A stretch of DNA of 64,000 nucleotides from Candidatus Bathyarchaeota archaeon. GTDB taxonomy: Archaea; Thermoproteota; Bathyarchaeia; 40CM-2-53-6; DTGE01. The number at the start of each line of letters is the position of its first letter. The stretch's first letter is position 1. Made by a program: the position numbers and the translations under genes. Of the stretch, positions 33,052 to 42,242 are shown piece after piece. The notes beneath the pieces were generated by a model. That model did no database searches, had not been told where the DNA came from, and saw only the letters and a program-made list of their open reading frames with translations. Where the stretch lies: contig JAGTRC010000003.1 of assembly GCA_018396725.1 (NCBI GenBank), positions 48,463 through 112,462 on the forward strand. Direction: 5' to 3'.

Positions 33052-34152
33052 ATGAAGGCTTTGGTTGTTGAGTGTAGGCTTCCGGGCAGGCCTTCAAGGC
33101 TGGATGAAGTCGCGAGCATGGCTAGGACCATAGGATACGATGTGGTGGCTAGGATCCTCCAGAACAGGAATAGCGTCCACCACTCCTACACGATAGGCAG
33201 CGGGAAGCTTGAAGAGATTAAACGCATAGTCGAGGAGAAAGGGGTTGGAACCATCATATTCGCCAATACGCTGCCGAGCTCCCACGTATTTAAGGTTCAG
33301 AGGAGGATCGGGAACGATGTAAGGGTCATCGACCGGAACCTCCTCATCCTCGAATTGTTCGATACCAGGGCTATGACCGTTGAGGCCAAGCTCCAGATAC
33401 AGCTCGCCCGCCTCAAATACACCTTCTCATGGGGCAGGGAATACCTCAAGCTCAAGGGGATCCTCGGGGAGCAGGTGGGATGGAGCGGCCCCGGAGACTA
33501 TCCCTTCAAGGAGTATGAGAAGGCCGCCCGCAGGAGGATAAGCCTGATAAGGCGCAGGCTCGAGGAGATAAGGTTTAAACGCGACCTCCTCAGGCTTAGG
33601 AGGAGGAATCTCGGATACCCCATAGTAGCCTTAGCGGGGTACACCCAGAGCGGCAAGACAACGCTCTTCAACCGGCTCACGGCCGAGGATAAGACCGTGG
33701 GCCTAGGACCCTTCACGACGCTCTCCACGTATGCCCGCCGGGTAGAACCCGCCGAGGGGAAACCCTTCATCCTAGTCGACTCCATAGGATTCATAGATGA
33801 GATGCACCCCATAATAGTGGACGCCTTCACGGCCACCCTCAGGGAGATAGCCGACGCAGACGTAATCCTACTACTAATAGATGCAAGCCTAGACCCTGAA
33901 ACCCTGAGCAGGCACCTAGGCTCCTCCGAGGCGATCCTGAGGAGGATAGACGTAAGGGGGAGGATGATAGGATGCCTGAACAAGATAGATCTGGTGGACG
34001 AGGAGCAGCTCAGAAGGGCTGAGGCAGTAGCCTACTCGCACCTCCCGGCTACACCACTTATAACCATAAGCGCCGAGAAGGGCCTCAACCTAGACGGGCT
34101 CATAAGGATAGTCCAGGAAACCCTAGAGGCGGAACATCCCATAACCGTTTAA
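33052..34152 (+). CDS. hflX: HflX-type GTPase
   Basis: This 366-residue protein has the HflX N-terminal domain (about 1-170, including NRNSVHHSYTIGSGKLEEIK, IDRNLLILELFDTRA and WGREYLKLKGILGEQVGWSGPG) and a G domain with G1 AGYTQSGKTTLFN near residue 199, G2 PFTTLSTYARR, G3 LVDSIGFID and G4 LNKIDLV. The G2/G3 pattern fits HflX, which binds ribosomes and rescues or splits them under stress. The subfamily call is firm. It is transcribed alone. Confidence 0.93.
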   Translation: MKALVVECRLPGRPSRLDEVASMARTIGYDVVARILQNRNSVHHSYTIGSGKLEEIKRIVEEKGVGTIIFANTLPSSHVFKVQRRIGNDVRVIDRNLLILELFDTRAMTVEAKLQIQLARLKYTFSWGREYLKLKGILGEQVGWSGPGDYPFKEYEKAARRRISLIRRRLEEIRFKRDLLRLRRRNLGYPIVALAGYTQSGKTTLFNRLTAEDKTVGLGPFTTLSTYARRVEPAEGKPFILVDSIGFIDEMHPIIVDAFTATLREIADADVILLLIDASLDPETLSRHLGSSEAILRRIDVRGRMIGCLNKIDLVDEEQLRRAEAVAYSHLPATPLITISAEKGLNLDGLIRIVQETLEAEHPITV

Positions 34153-34203
34153 GCTGGATCGTAGGCGAGGATCCCAGACGGGCCGTCCCCGGATGTGCAC
34201 AGC

Positions 34204-34377
34204 CTAGTAGTAGACGAGGTAGGGCCTGGGCCAGTAGACCACGTAGCCCGGATACCTCGGGTAATACCAGTAGTAGCCTATAGGCCGCCTATAATGCCTG
34301 GCGACGGCGTAGCCCGTCAAGCCGCCCGCAGCAGCGGAAGCCGCGAGTATACCCGCCACCACCCACCAACTAATCAT
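34204..34377 (-). CDS. Tyr/Pro-rich single-span microprotein, 57 aa
   Basis: From the ATG at 34377 (GGGGAT five bases upstream) the frame encodes a membrane segment WWVVAGILAASAAAGGLTGYAVA, then a basic RHYRRP and a tail dominated by Tyr, Pro and Trp (GYYWYYPRYPGYVVYWPRPY). The small-residue motif in the helix and aromatic tail suggest an oligomerising membrane miniprotein with the tail at a surface. I do not recognise it. A palindrome with a TATA element lies just upstream. Confidence 0.55.
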   Translation of the reverse strand: MISWWVVAGILAASAAAGGLTGYAVARHYRRPIGYYWYYPRYPGYVVYWPRPYLVYY

Positions 34378-34402
34378 ATATATCCCCAATAATGTAAAGG
34401 CT

Positions 34403-34422
34403 GTAAGGCTTAAAAGCCTTAC
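34403..34422 (-). promoter_or_regulatory. Perfect palindrome overlapping a TATA-like element
   Basis: GTAAGGCT-TAAA-AGCCTTAC is an 8-base perfect inverted repeat with a 4-base centre, 26-45 bases before the microprotein start. The centre CTTAAAAG can act as TATA box, so the palindrome could be an operator for a dimeric repressor that blocks TBP. It could also form an RNA hairpin. Confidence 0.4.
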
Positions 34423-34619
34423 CTATGAAGATGCGGCCCCGTCTAGTTAAAGGCGTTTAATGTTGCCCCTCAACCGGGTTTTGGGATCTGGGTCTGCGAT
34501 TATATGCTTGAGTCAAGCCTAGCTTGGGGCTCGCGAATACCATGAACGTCTCATCCCGATAGGTTTGAGTTGAAACCAAATATTGGGCCCGGGGCTTCCA
34601 TCCCATCTAAGGGAGTCTC

Positions 34620-35444
34620 TCACGGGATCTCCCTGTAGAACCTGAGTTTTCCAGTCTGCCAGTCCCTTAGGATCAGCCTCGCAGCCTCCTCGATGTTTAG
34701 TTCTCCACCCTTAAGCAGGAGGCCCCTCTTATGGGCTAGGGCTTCCAGGAGCTCATAGGGGTCATTCTCTTCGATCCCATAGGTTTCACTTAGAAGCTTG
34801 GGCATCGAATCCAGCACTTCCCTTAGGAGCTTCAGGGCGGGGGTTAAAGGGTCTCTAAGCTTCTCAGGGGGGATGAAGCCCTTGAGGGCGAGGCTGGATG
34901 GATCCGTCCTCCCTACTGGGAGGACCCCGGGGGTATCCACCAGGATCAGACGGTCATCCACCCTAACCATCTTCTCCCCCCTCGTATACCCGGGTATAGG
35001 CGATGTCCCGGCGACCCGCCGACCCTTAAGACGGTTAATTATCGTGGATTTCCCGACGTTAGGGTAGCCCACCACCGCCAGGACGATCCGCCTCTTCCCC
35101 GTCGACTTTAAATACTCCTCCAGGGGGAGTATGGTCCTTCTCCCCCTCGCACTCAGGGGGAAGACCCTGTAGCCCCTGGACTTGAAGAAGCCTATCCAAT
35201 CGTTGAGGACGTTTTCGGGTACTAGGTCGGCCTTGTTCAAGGCGAGCAGGAGATCCTTGCCGCGCCTCCTCACAAGCCTCTCCAACTCCAAGCTCCTCGT
35301 CCCAAGGGGATCCCGTGAATCCAGGACCTCCAATATGATATTGGCCTCATCGATGATACGCCTAACCCTAAACCATGAACCCCTCCCTCCGGTTCTAGGC
35401 ATGAATCCCCTGACCGCTTTAGCCCTCACCGTGTCCAGCCTCAA
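34620..35444 (-). CDS. Circularly permuted GTPase (YlqF/RbgA-like)
   Basis: This 274-residue GTPase has its motifs in permuted order: G4 LNKADLVP near residue 71, G5 PLSARGRR, then G1 GYPNVGKSTIINRL near 127 and G3 LVDTPGVLPV near 170. This order defines the MMR1/HSR1 group that acts in ribosome subunit assembly (RbgA/YlqF for the large subunit). The N-terminal FRVRRIIDEANIILEVLDSRDPLGTRS is family-typical. The C-terminal helical part (about 185-274) probably binds RNA. It stands alone. Confidence 0.9.
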   Translation of the reverse strand: MRLDTVRAKAVRGFMPRTGGRGSWFRVRRIIDEANIILEVLDSRDPLGTRSLELERLVRRRGKDLLLALNKADLVPENVLNDWIGFFKSRGYRVFPLSARGRRTILPLEEYLKSTGKRRIVLAVVGYPNVGKSTIINRLKGRRVAGTSPIPGYTRGEKMVRVDDRLILVDTPGVLPVGRTDPSSLALKGFIPPEKLRDPLTPALKLLREVLDSMPKLLSETYGIEENDPYELLEALAHKRGLLLKGGELNIEEAARLILRDWQTGKLRFYREIP

Positions 35445-35608
35445 CGATTAAAACCCAGCCATGGATGGGGGCGAAACCCTAATAAACCCATCTTAAAACG
35501 GAAAGCTAGAACCCATGCTATACCGTTATGCTATTTACGGCTCGGTGGGGACGCGGAAAAGTATAGGATGTCCCTAGGCGAGGAGGTGGTCTCCGGCTGG
35601 ATGGGTAG

Positions 35609-36145
35609 GTGGTCGATTTGTCCTGTAGGGAAGCTTTAGGTGGTAGGGAGTATCCGGCTAGGCCGATGGTCGGGGTGGGCGCGCTCATCATGGAGGATAA
35701 CCGTATACTCCTGGTTAAGAGGCGGTTCGAGCCTGGGAGGGGGTTATGGTCCATACCCGGCGGGCTCGTCGAGTTAGGCGAGCCAGTGGAGGAGGCCGTC
35801 AAGAGGGAGGTTAGGGAGGAGACGGGCATCGAAGTCGAGCTGGACGGCTTACTCGACGTGGTGGACAACATAATCTTCGATGAAGACGGGAGGGTGAGGT
35901 TCCATTACGTGCTGATAGATTATCTAGCCCATCCAGTAGGCGGAGCATTGAGCCGTTCATCCAGGGAGGTCGTAGATCTGCGCTGGATAGAGGTAAACCG
36001 GGTGAGTAGATACAGGGTCACCAAGACTCTGAAGCGGCTCATCGATAAGATAAACCAGAGAAATGGGGCATCTCATCTCTCACGTACATCCCATAGGGAT
36101 GGGGCTGCACGGATGAGTTATAGGGATCGCGCCGCATCATCATAG
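35609..36145 (+). CDS. NUDIX hydrolase
   Basis: This 178-residue protein contains the complete Nudix box GGLVELGEPVEEAVKREVREETGIEVE (about residues 51-77, shown in two motifs: GGLVELGEPVEEA and REVREETG), which binds metal and cleaves nucleoside-diphosphate-linked substrates. LLVKRRFEPGRGLWSIPGG precedes it. The last 30 residues, after a normal end near 148, are a low-complexity tail with a near repeat SHRDGAAR/SYRDRAAS and are probably disordered. Substrate is unknown; ADP-ribose and oxidised nucleotides are common ones. Confidence 0.88.
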   Translation: MVDLSCREALGGREYPARPMVGVGALIMEDNRILLVKRRFEPGRGLWSIPGGLVELGEPVEEAVKREVREETGIEVELDGLLDVVDNIIFDEDGRVRFHYVLIDYLAHPVGGALSRSSREVVDLRWIEVNRVSRYRVTKTLKRLIDKINQRNGASHLSRTSHRDGAARMSYRDRAASS

Positions 36146-36167
36146 GTTTGGGTGCGGGGTTAGCTTC

Positions 36168-36884
36168 TTATCTGAGGAGTATCCTCGAGTCGGCTGCGTA
36201 GCAGCCTCTAACGTATAGGATGACAGGGTTCAAATCCAACTCTCTTATCTCAGGGTTCTCCATAAGCAGGTCCGATACCTTAGTTAGGATGTCGGCTAGG
36301 GCCTCTTCATCGTAGGGTCCAGTTCCCCGATAACCCTTTATGATGGGGTAGCCCTTCAATTCCCGTATCATTTCGTATGCCTCTGCCTCGGATATCGGCG
36401 CCACCCTGAAGACGACATCCCTGTATACTTCTATGAAGATGCCTCCGAGGCCCAGCATCACCACTTGGGCGAACTGGTCATCGTAGAGGCCTCCGACGGC
36501 GACCTCGAGGCCGGGGCTAAGCATCCTCTGCACTAATACCCTTTCAAAGAAGACCCTCTTCGCCTCCAGGCTTTCTCGGAGATCCCTGAAAGCCGTTTCA
36601 GCCTCCTCATCCGATTTAAGGTTAAGCTTGACGGCTCCAAGCTCGGTTTTATGGAGCATAGAGGGGATCACAGGCTTAACTACGATGGGGTAGCCCAGCC
36701 TCCTGGCCGAGTCGAGGAGCTCATCAAGGTTTGAGGCTGAACCGTAGGGGGCCACGGGTATCCCGTAGGCCTCCACGAGGGTTAGGCTCTCGAGGGTGTC
36801 CAGCCACCGCCTACCCTCCCTCCTAGCAGCATCTATCACCGTCTTAAGGCTCAAATGGTTCACCCCCCCATGTCTGACCTCCAT
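36168..36884 (-). CDS. acdB: Acyl/acetyl-CoA synthetase (ADP-forming), beta subunit
   Basis: This 238-residue ATP-grasp subunit has YGIPVAPYGSASNLDELLDSARRLGYPIVVKPV near residues 44-76, HKTELGAVKLNL, VLVQRMLSPGLEVAVGG and ELDLNPVIL at the end. These match the beta subunit of the archaeal ADP-forming acetate-CoA ligase, which makes ATP from acyl-CoA, ADP and phosphate in peptide and sugar fermentation. It starts 5 bases after the alpha subunit's stop, so both are in one operon. It fits with the peptide importer at the window's left. Confidence 0.92.
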   Translation of the reverse strand: MEVRHGGVNHLSLKTVIDAARREGRRWLDTLESLTLVEAYGIPVAPYGSASNLDELLDSARRLGYPIVVKPVIPSMLHKTELGAVKLNLKSDEEAETAFRDLRESLEAKRVFFERVLVQRMLSPGLEVAVGGLYDDQFAQVVMLGLGGIFIEVYRDVVFRVAPISEAEAYEMIRELKGYPIIKGYRGTGPYDEEALADILTKVSDLLMENPEIRELDLNPVILYVRGCYAADSRILLR

Positions 36885-36889
36885 GTACC

Positions 36890-38263
36890 TCAGGAGTTTA
36901 ACATCATCCTCTGGACCATCGCCGAGGCCGCCTTAGCCGTCTTCTCGGGGAAACCGTATACCGGGATTCCCCCCTGCGTCAGGATCCTTCTGCCCTGCTC
37001 CACGGATCTCCCCCCCATGAGGAGGGCTAATACGGGCTTCCCCTTATTTGAGGCGGCCTCCACTATCCCATGGGCGGGGCCATCCGAGGTCACTAGACCC
37101 TGAGACGTGAACACGGCTATTAACAGGTCTATCTCTCCGGATTCGAGGAGTATCTCTGACACCGCCCTATACTGGTTGTATCCGGCGTCCCCGGTCATGT
37201 CCACGGGGTTCCCCGACGAGGCGAATCTAGGGAGCACCCCTCCTATCCTGCGCCTCACATCCTCGGATAGGGCTGGGACCTCTAAACCTAGGATCTGACA
37301 CCAGTCAGCCACCGTCACGCCGAGGCCTCCCGCATTTGTGACGATGCCTATCCTGGCTCCCTTAGGGGTAGGCTGCCCCGCCAACGCTACAGCCCCGCCG
37401 ATCAGATCCTCCACGTCGTCCACCTTCACCACGCCGGATTGCCTGAAGGCCGCCTCTATTATCTCCCTCCTACCCGCCAGGGACGCCGTATGGGATAGGG
37501 CGGCTCTCGCCCCCGCCTCGGTCAACCCCGCCTTCATGGCTATTAGAGGCTTGAGCTTGGAGGCCCCCTTAGCGGCCTCCATGAACCTTCGCCCATCCCC
37601 TACGCCCTCGATGTATAGGGCTACAGCCTTCGTTTGGGGATCGGAGGCCAAGTAATCCAGGACGTCAGCCTCATCCACATCGCATTTATTCCCTAGGTTC
37701 ACGAATTTGGAGAAGCCTATCCCCTGGCTATACGCGTAGTCCAGGGTTCCACAGCACATGGCGCCGCTCTGAGATATGAAGGCGATGTTTCCCCTCAAAG
37801 CCCTGGTGAAGGAGAAGGTTAAATCCAGGTCGATCGCGGTGTTGATTACTCCGAAGCAGTTGGGTCCCAAGACGCGGATCCCCATACTCTCAGCTATGCT
37901 CCTCACCTTATTTTGCAGTTCTATGTTGCCCGTCTCGGCGAAGCCCGCGGACACTATGATGGCCGCCTTAACGCCCTTCTCACCGGCTTGAATCATAACT
38001 TCAGGGACAGCCTCGGCGGGCACAACTATCTCGACCAGGTCCAAGTCTCCGGGGACCGAAGCCAAATCAGGGTAGACCCTATGGCCTAGAATGAATTTAC
38101 GCCGCGGATTCACAAGGTATATCCGGCCCCTATAGGAGCCGCTTAAGGCGTTCCTCGAGATAGCCCCTCCAACCTTCTGGATCTCGCTGGACGCCCCTAC
38201 TATCGCCACGGACCTCGGCTCAAGCAGATACCTCAAACCATCCGACGACATAAACATCCTCAC
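36890..38263 (-). CDS. acdA: Acyl/acetyl-CoA synthetase (ADP-forming), alpha subunit
   Basis: This 457-residue subunit opens LLEPRSVAIVGASSEIQKVGGA with a CoA-binding Rossmann domain, then has GPNCFGVINTAIDLD, FISQSGAMCCGTLDYAYSQGIGFSKFVNLGNKCDVDEADVL, and the phospho-histidine segment ARAALSHTASLAGR near residue 258. The His carries phosphate between the alpha and beta sites. It ends with the second flavodoxin-like domain. Length matches Pyrococcus alpha subunits. In some archaea the subunits are fused; here they are split, alpha first. Confidence 0.93.
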   Translation of the reverse strand: MRMFMSSDGLRYLLEPRSVAIVGASSEIQKVGGAISRNALSGSYRGRIYLVNPRRKFILGHRVYPDLASVPGDLDLVEIVVPAEAVPEVMIQAGEKGVKAAIIVSAGFAETGNIELQNKVRSIAESMGIRVLGPNCFGVINTAIDLDLTFSFTRALRGNIAFISQSGAMCCGTLDYAYSQGIGFSKFVNLGNKCDVDEADVLDYLASDPQTKAVALYIEGVGDGRRFMEAAKGASKLKPLIAMKAGLTEAGARAALSHTASLAGRREIIEAAFRQSGVVKVDDVEDLIGGAVALAGQPTPKGARIGIVTNAGGLGVTVADWCQILGLEVPALSEDVRRRIGGVLPRFASSGNPVDMTGDAGYNQYRAVSEILLESGEIDLLIAVFTSQGLVTSDGPAHGIVEAASNKGKPVLALLMGGRSVEQGRRILTQGGIPVYGFPEKTAKAASAMVQRMMLNS

Positions 38264-38492
38264 TATTCATACGTGGACTATTATATTTCAATCTTGGAAT
38301 CTGCCGGGTTTCAATTACTGGCTTTAGAGGAATGGGTGAACAGATCCGTGGAGCCTGGAGGCAACTCAAATCCTTGCCGACGCTTAGACGCCTCATCCGT
38401 GGAGAGCCTTCGACGAGTCATTCGGCGGGAGATGAAAAGATTAAAGTATGATGAATGGAGGATTCCTATTAGGTGGTTGTGGTAGAGGCTTG

Positions 38493-38747
38493 ATGTTTAT
38501 AACTTTTGTTAATATAGAGGCTGCCAGGGAGCGGGAGACCTACCTTTCCATAGCGAAGGGGGAGGTTTCTAAGCTTGAGAACGTTAAAGGTGTATACTTA
38601 ACCTTCGGCGAGAGCGACGTGGTTGTAGTCCATGAAGCTGAGAACCTTGCAGGCGGGGTCCTAACAGCTGTGAAGATCAGGAATATACCGGGGGTAACCA
38701 AGACGAAGACGATAGTATGCCTGAAAATAGAGGATGTATTCGGATAG
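38493..38747 (+). CDS. Stand-alone Lrp/AsnC effector (RAM) domain protein
   Basis: This 84-residue protein has the beta-alpha-beta-beta-alpha-beta pattern of the Lrp/AsnC ligand domain: ITFVNIEAARERETYLSIAKGEVSKLENVKGVYLTFGESDVVVVHEAENL in order, then IRNIPGVTKTKTIVCL. It has no HTH. Such single-domain forms assemble as oligomers and bind amino acids or other ligands, possibly modulating full-length Lrp regulators. The ATG at 38493 is preferred; an upstream in-frame extension lacks domain homology. It is divergent from the acd operon. Confidence 0.82.
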   Translation: MFITFVNIEAARERETYLSIAKGEVSKLENVKGVYLTFGESDVVVVHEAENLAGGVLTAVKIRNIPGVTKTKTIVCLKIEDVFG

Positions 38748-38918
38748 AGCCCCTAATGAAATAAAGGATAATTCGGGAATGGAAAGAAGAACCTAATCAA
38801 ATAGGCCCGTAAAATCATCAATGCCAGTAGAGACGCTATTTAGTATTAAGGGCTAGTTCATGGGATGGTGGATGTTTCAAGTATAGGGCGCCTGAAGAGA
38901 TAGTAGGAGACGGAGACT

Positions 38919-39387
38919 TTGAGGAAGAGTTGGGTTGAGAAACTAAAGGATAGTAAGGGTCTGCCGGTGATTAAGGAGATTACCGGTAAAATGGCTGAGA
39001 AGTGGGGGAAAGGCACGATGGTCATACCGGCACCTATGGAGGTCGATGAGGTTATAAGGAGAGTCCCGGAGGGTAAGCTTATCACTATAGATGGGATCCG
39101 TAAAGTCCTCGCACAGAAACATAATGCGACTATCTGTTGCCCTTTGACTACGGGCATCTTCACATGGATAGCAGCCAACGCCGCTGAAGAGGAGAAGCGG
39201 CACGGCATCGCGGATATAACCCTCTTATTGGCGCACCCTCAAAGACAAGGGGGTAATAAACGAGAAGTACCCCGGAGGAGTGGAGATGCAGAAGAGGCTT
39301 CTAGAAGGAGAGGGTCATCAAGTGATCCGGAAAGGTGGGAGATACATCGTCGTAGATTACGAGAGATCGCTTATGTCCTCTTTTTAG
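38919..39387 (+). pseudogene. MGMT-like DNA alkyltransferase-family gene with one frameshift
   Basis: From TTG at 38919 the frame encodes KSWVEKLKDSKGLPVIKEITGKMAEKWGKGTMVIPAPMEVDEVIRRVPEGKL, IDGIRKVLAQKHNATICCPLTTGIFTWIAANAAEEE and DIT, matching the archaeal MGMT-like family that lacks the PCHR active Cys motif. Near 39222 the expected YWRTLK continues only in the next frame, which stays open to a stop at 39387 with KYPGGVEMQKRLLEGEGHQVI and VVDYERSLMSSF. One extra base in ACCCTCTTATTGG explains the break. The protein would be about 156 residues if repaired. Confidence 0.8.
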
Positions 39388-39620
39388 AAGCCTTTTTCCT
39401 CCGGGCATCCCATCCCATTTAAACATATTAGCCAATGAGGAAGTGTCCGGGTCTCTAAGTTAAGAAGTGAGTTCCCTAATTATCAATCTAGTAATAAGCT
39501 GCGTTAAAAGGCTCTTTTTCAAACCATTTTAGCCATCTTAGGGGAGTAGGAGGTTTTGGAATTTAAGTTAGAGGATCTAACTCGTCATGTTTATAATATG
39601 GTGGGGTGGATTACCCTCGC

Positions 39621-41024
39621 ATGAGTTTCAGCGGCGTTAAGAGGGTTGTACTGTATCTTTCAGCTTTAGGCTCATTTCTCACGCCCTTTATGGGTTCTTC
39701 CGTTAACGTGGCGCTTCCAGCCATCGGAGACGAGTTCTTGATGGACGCGGTTTCTTTAAGCTGGGTCGCCACCTCCTACTTGTTGACGGCTGCGATGTTT
39801 CTTGTCCCATTCGGAAGAGTGGCCGACATTTATGGGAGGAAGATGGTTTTCACCTGGGGAGTCGTCGTCTACACTGTTTCATCCGCCCTCTCAGCGGCTT
39901 CCACCTCAGGTTGGATGCTTATAGCGTTTCGTTTCATGCAGGGGATGGGTGGAGCTATGATTTTCGGCACCGCTGTGGCCATCCTCGCATCGGTTTACCC
40001 TGTCGGTGAAAGGGGTAAGGCCCTGGGGATCAACGTCTCCGCGGTCTACTTGGGGTTGTCCCTCGGCCCCTTCCTGGGCGGATTCCTCACCCAGCGCTTT
40101 GGATGGAGGAGCATCTTCCTCGTCAATGTCCCCCTGGGGGCGGTAACCCTCATCTTTACTTTACAGGGATTAAAAGGAGAATGGGCTGAGGCGAAAGGTG
40201 AGAGGCTTGATGTAGTCGGCTCCGCCATCTTCGGTTCAACCCTCGCATTCATAATGTATGGTTTCTCGCTGCTTCCCGCAGCGGCCGGCGTCTTGTTGAT
40301 CATAACCGGCCTGGCGGGCCTGCTGATCTTTATCATCTGGGAGTCCTCCACGGAGTCCCCAGTTTTAGACATCAACCTATTTCGAAGCAACGCGACCTTC
40401 ACCTTCTCCAACCTGGCGGCGTTGATTAACTACAGTGCAACGTTCGCCGTAAGCTTCCTGTTAAGCCTCTACCTTCAATACATTAAAGGGCTGACCCCTG
40501 AAACCACCGGCTTTATCCTAGTATCTCAACCCATGGTTCAAGCCGTCCTCTCACCCTTCGCCGGCAAACTCTCCGACCATTTGGAGCCGAGACTGGTGGC
40601 CTCCACGGGGATGGCGATGACGGTTTTAGGGCTCATCCTCCTCACATCCATAAGTGAGGAAACCACGGTGAAATACATCTTGGCCTGTTTAACCCTTCTA
40701 GGAATCAGCTTCGCGCTCTTCTCCTCCCCCAACACCAACGCTGTAATGGGCTCCGTTGAGAAAAAATTTTACGGCGTCGCCTCAGCGATCCTCGGCACAA
40801 TGCGGCTTACGGGCCAAATGCTCAGCATGGGCATAGCCATGCTAATATTCACCCTTTACATTGGAAGAACGCAGATCACACCTCATGAATACCCGATGTT
40901 CTTAACCAGTGCGAAAACGGCCTTCGCCGTCTTCGCCGCCCTATGTCTCGGGGGAGTATTCGCCTCCCTAGCCAGGGGGAAAATAAGAAAACAAGGAAGC
41001 ATCATAACTCCAGTCCCATGCTGA
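39621..41024 (+). CDS. MFS exporter, 14-TM EmrB/QacA type
   Basis: This protein of about 467 residues is a proton-coupled drug/solute exporter of the DHA2 group. Seen: GSSVNVALPAIGDEFLMD near the start, WVATSYLLTAAMFLVPFGRVADIYGRKMVF (motif A), MQGMGGAMIFGTAVAILASVYPVGERGKALGI and SLGPFLGGFLTQRFGWRSIFLVNVPLG (motif C region), with 14 hydrophobic segments. The start is either GTG at 39606 or ATG at 39621. Substrate is unknown. It is monocistronic, with an AT-rich leader. Confidence 0.9.
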   Translation: MSFSGVKRVVLYLSALGSFLTPFMGSSVNVALPAIGDEFLMDAVSLSWVATSYLLTAAMFLVPFGRVADIYGRKMVFTWGVVVYTVSSALSAASTSGWMLIAFRFMQGMGGAMIFGTAVAILASVYPVGERGKALGINVSAVYLGLSLGPFLGGFLTQRFGWRSIFLVNVPLGAVTLIFTLQGLKGEWAEAKGERLDVVGSAIFGSTLAFIMYGFSLLPAAAGVLLIITGLAGLLIFIIWESSTESPVLDINLFRSNATFTFSNLAALINYSATFAVSFLLSLYLQYIKGLTPETTGFILVSQPMVQAVLSPFAGKLSDHLEPRLVASTGMAMTVLGLILLTSISEETTVKYILACLTLLGISFALFSSPNTNAVMGSVEKKFYGVASAILGTMRLTGQMLSMGIAMLIFTLYIGRTQITPHEYPMFLTSAKTAFAVFAALCLGGVFASLARGKIRKQGSIITPVPC

Positions 41025-41267
41025 ACATCAATTCAGCTCCATGACGCAAATAATCTTCACATAGATGAATCTCGCAGGTTTGTTTTCAAACCATTCTGGC
41101 ACCTGTTTTGATGACCGGTAGCATGCTTCGAAGATTGAGAAGATCTGGGATGACTACAGGCTACGGGACCTTCGAGGATAGATGGTGGTTCTAGTTAAAC
41201 AGGGGAAACTTCTAGAACTGCTTCCTCTCATCCTTTCCTCTGATGCTTGTCGGATCCGGGTCTCATC

Positions 41268-42242
41268 CTATGGAGTTTCTTCTATGCCTTCGGCTTTGCG
41301 GAGTCTATCCATGATCGCCCTTCCAAGACCTATCTCGGGAACAGGCTCCGCGTAGATCACGTCTAGGCCAGCCTCATCCAATTCGTGGAGGAGGGAGAAC
41401 AGGTTTGCGGCGGCCTCCCTCAGGTCTCCCTTGGGCGAGAGGATCTTGATCACTTTGAATGGAGGCCTGGTCTTCAGCTGCTTGAACGCTAGGAGGCCCG
41501 CCTTCACGCCTTCCAGTGTCTCGGTCTCTCCTCCCCTGAGGATCCTAACGGGCGTCCGTGGAGAGTAGTGGCGTGGGAGCTGGCCGGGGGACCGGGGCAC
41601 CCTGCTCACAGGGGAGATCTTAACTTTGCCTATCACCTCTTCTATCTCCTCTACGGGCAGGCCGCCGGGCCTGAGCACGGTGGGCTCCCCCGTGAGGTCC
41701 AACACCGTGGATTCCACCCCTATGGGGGACCTCCCTCCATCGATTATTAGGTCTATCTCCCCTCCGATCTGCTCCTTCACATGCATGGCGGTGGTAGGGC
41801 TTAGGCGGCCGAAGAGGTTGGCGCTGGGCGCCGCCACGGGGACTCCTGCCTCCCTGATGAGCTCTAGAGCCACCGGATGGGAGGGCATCCTCACCGCCAC
41901 CGTCTCAAGCCCTGCCGTAACTATGTCGGGTACGGCGTCGGATTTAGGCAGTACAAGGGTGAGGGGCCCCGGCCAAAACCTCTCTATAAGCATCTTTGCA
42001 TACCTACCTACTTTGAGGCATACCCGTTCAATCTCTCCGGGATTGGCTATGTGGACGATTATGGGGTCGAACCTGGGCCGCCGCTTAACCTCGAAGATCC
42101 TAGCCACCGCGTTGGGGTTGAAGGCGGAGGCCCCGAGGCCGTAGACGGTCTCCGTGGGGAAGGCTACCAGCCCGCCCCTCCTTATGATTAGGCCTCCCTC
42201 CCTCACGGCTTCCCTGCTGTATTTGAGGATCCTCGCCTTCAT
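41268..42242 (-). CDS. sua5: Threonylcarbamoyl-AMP synthase Sua5
   Basis: This 324-residue enzyme makes threonylcarbamoyl-AMP for the t6A37 modification of ANN-decoding tRNAs. The YrdC domain (about 15-205) has GLVAFPTETVYGLGASA, KRRPRFDPIIVHI, FWPGPLTLVLPKS, VAVRMPSHPVALELI, PVAAPSANLFGRLSPTTA and GVESTVLDLTGEPTVLRPGG. A C-terminal Sua5 domain (about 220-315) follows, reached by the linker containing SPGQLPRHYSPRTPV, a hallmark of Sua5 as opposed to short YrdC. It overlaps the upstream purC by 4 bases (ATGA), so both are translationally coupled. Confidence 0.95.
   Translation of the reverse strand: MKARILKYSREAVREGGLIIRRGGLVAFPTETVYGLGASAFNPNAVARIFEVKRRPRFDPIIVHIANPGEIERVCLKVGRYAKMLIERFWPGPLTLVLPKSDAVPDIVTAGLETVAVRMPSHPVALELIREAGVPVAAPSANLFGRLSPTTAMHVKEQIGGEIDLIIDGGRSPIGVESTVLDLTGEPTVLRPGGLPVEEIEEVIGKVKISPVSRVPRSPGQLPRHYSPRTPVRILRGGETETLEGVKAGLLAFKQLKTRPPFKVIKILSPKGDLREAAANLFSLLHELDEAGLDVIYAEPVPEIGLGRAIMDRLRKAEGIEETP

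Noticed and set aside
36220-36245. tRNA T-arm-like GGGTTCAAATCC
   Set aside because: It lies inside the acdB coding sequence, and no acceptor, D or anticodon arm surrounds it.
38273-38485. 70-codon plus-strand frame before the Lrp/AsnC-like gene
   Set aside because: No recognisable domain, overlaps the acd promoter region, and lacks a ribosome binding site.
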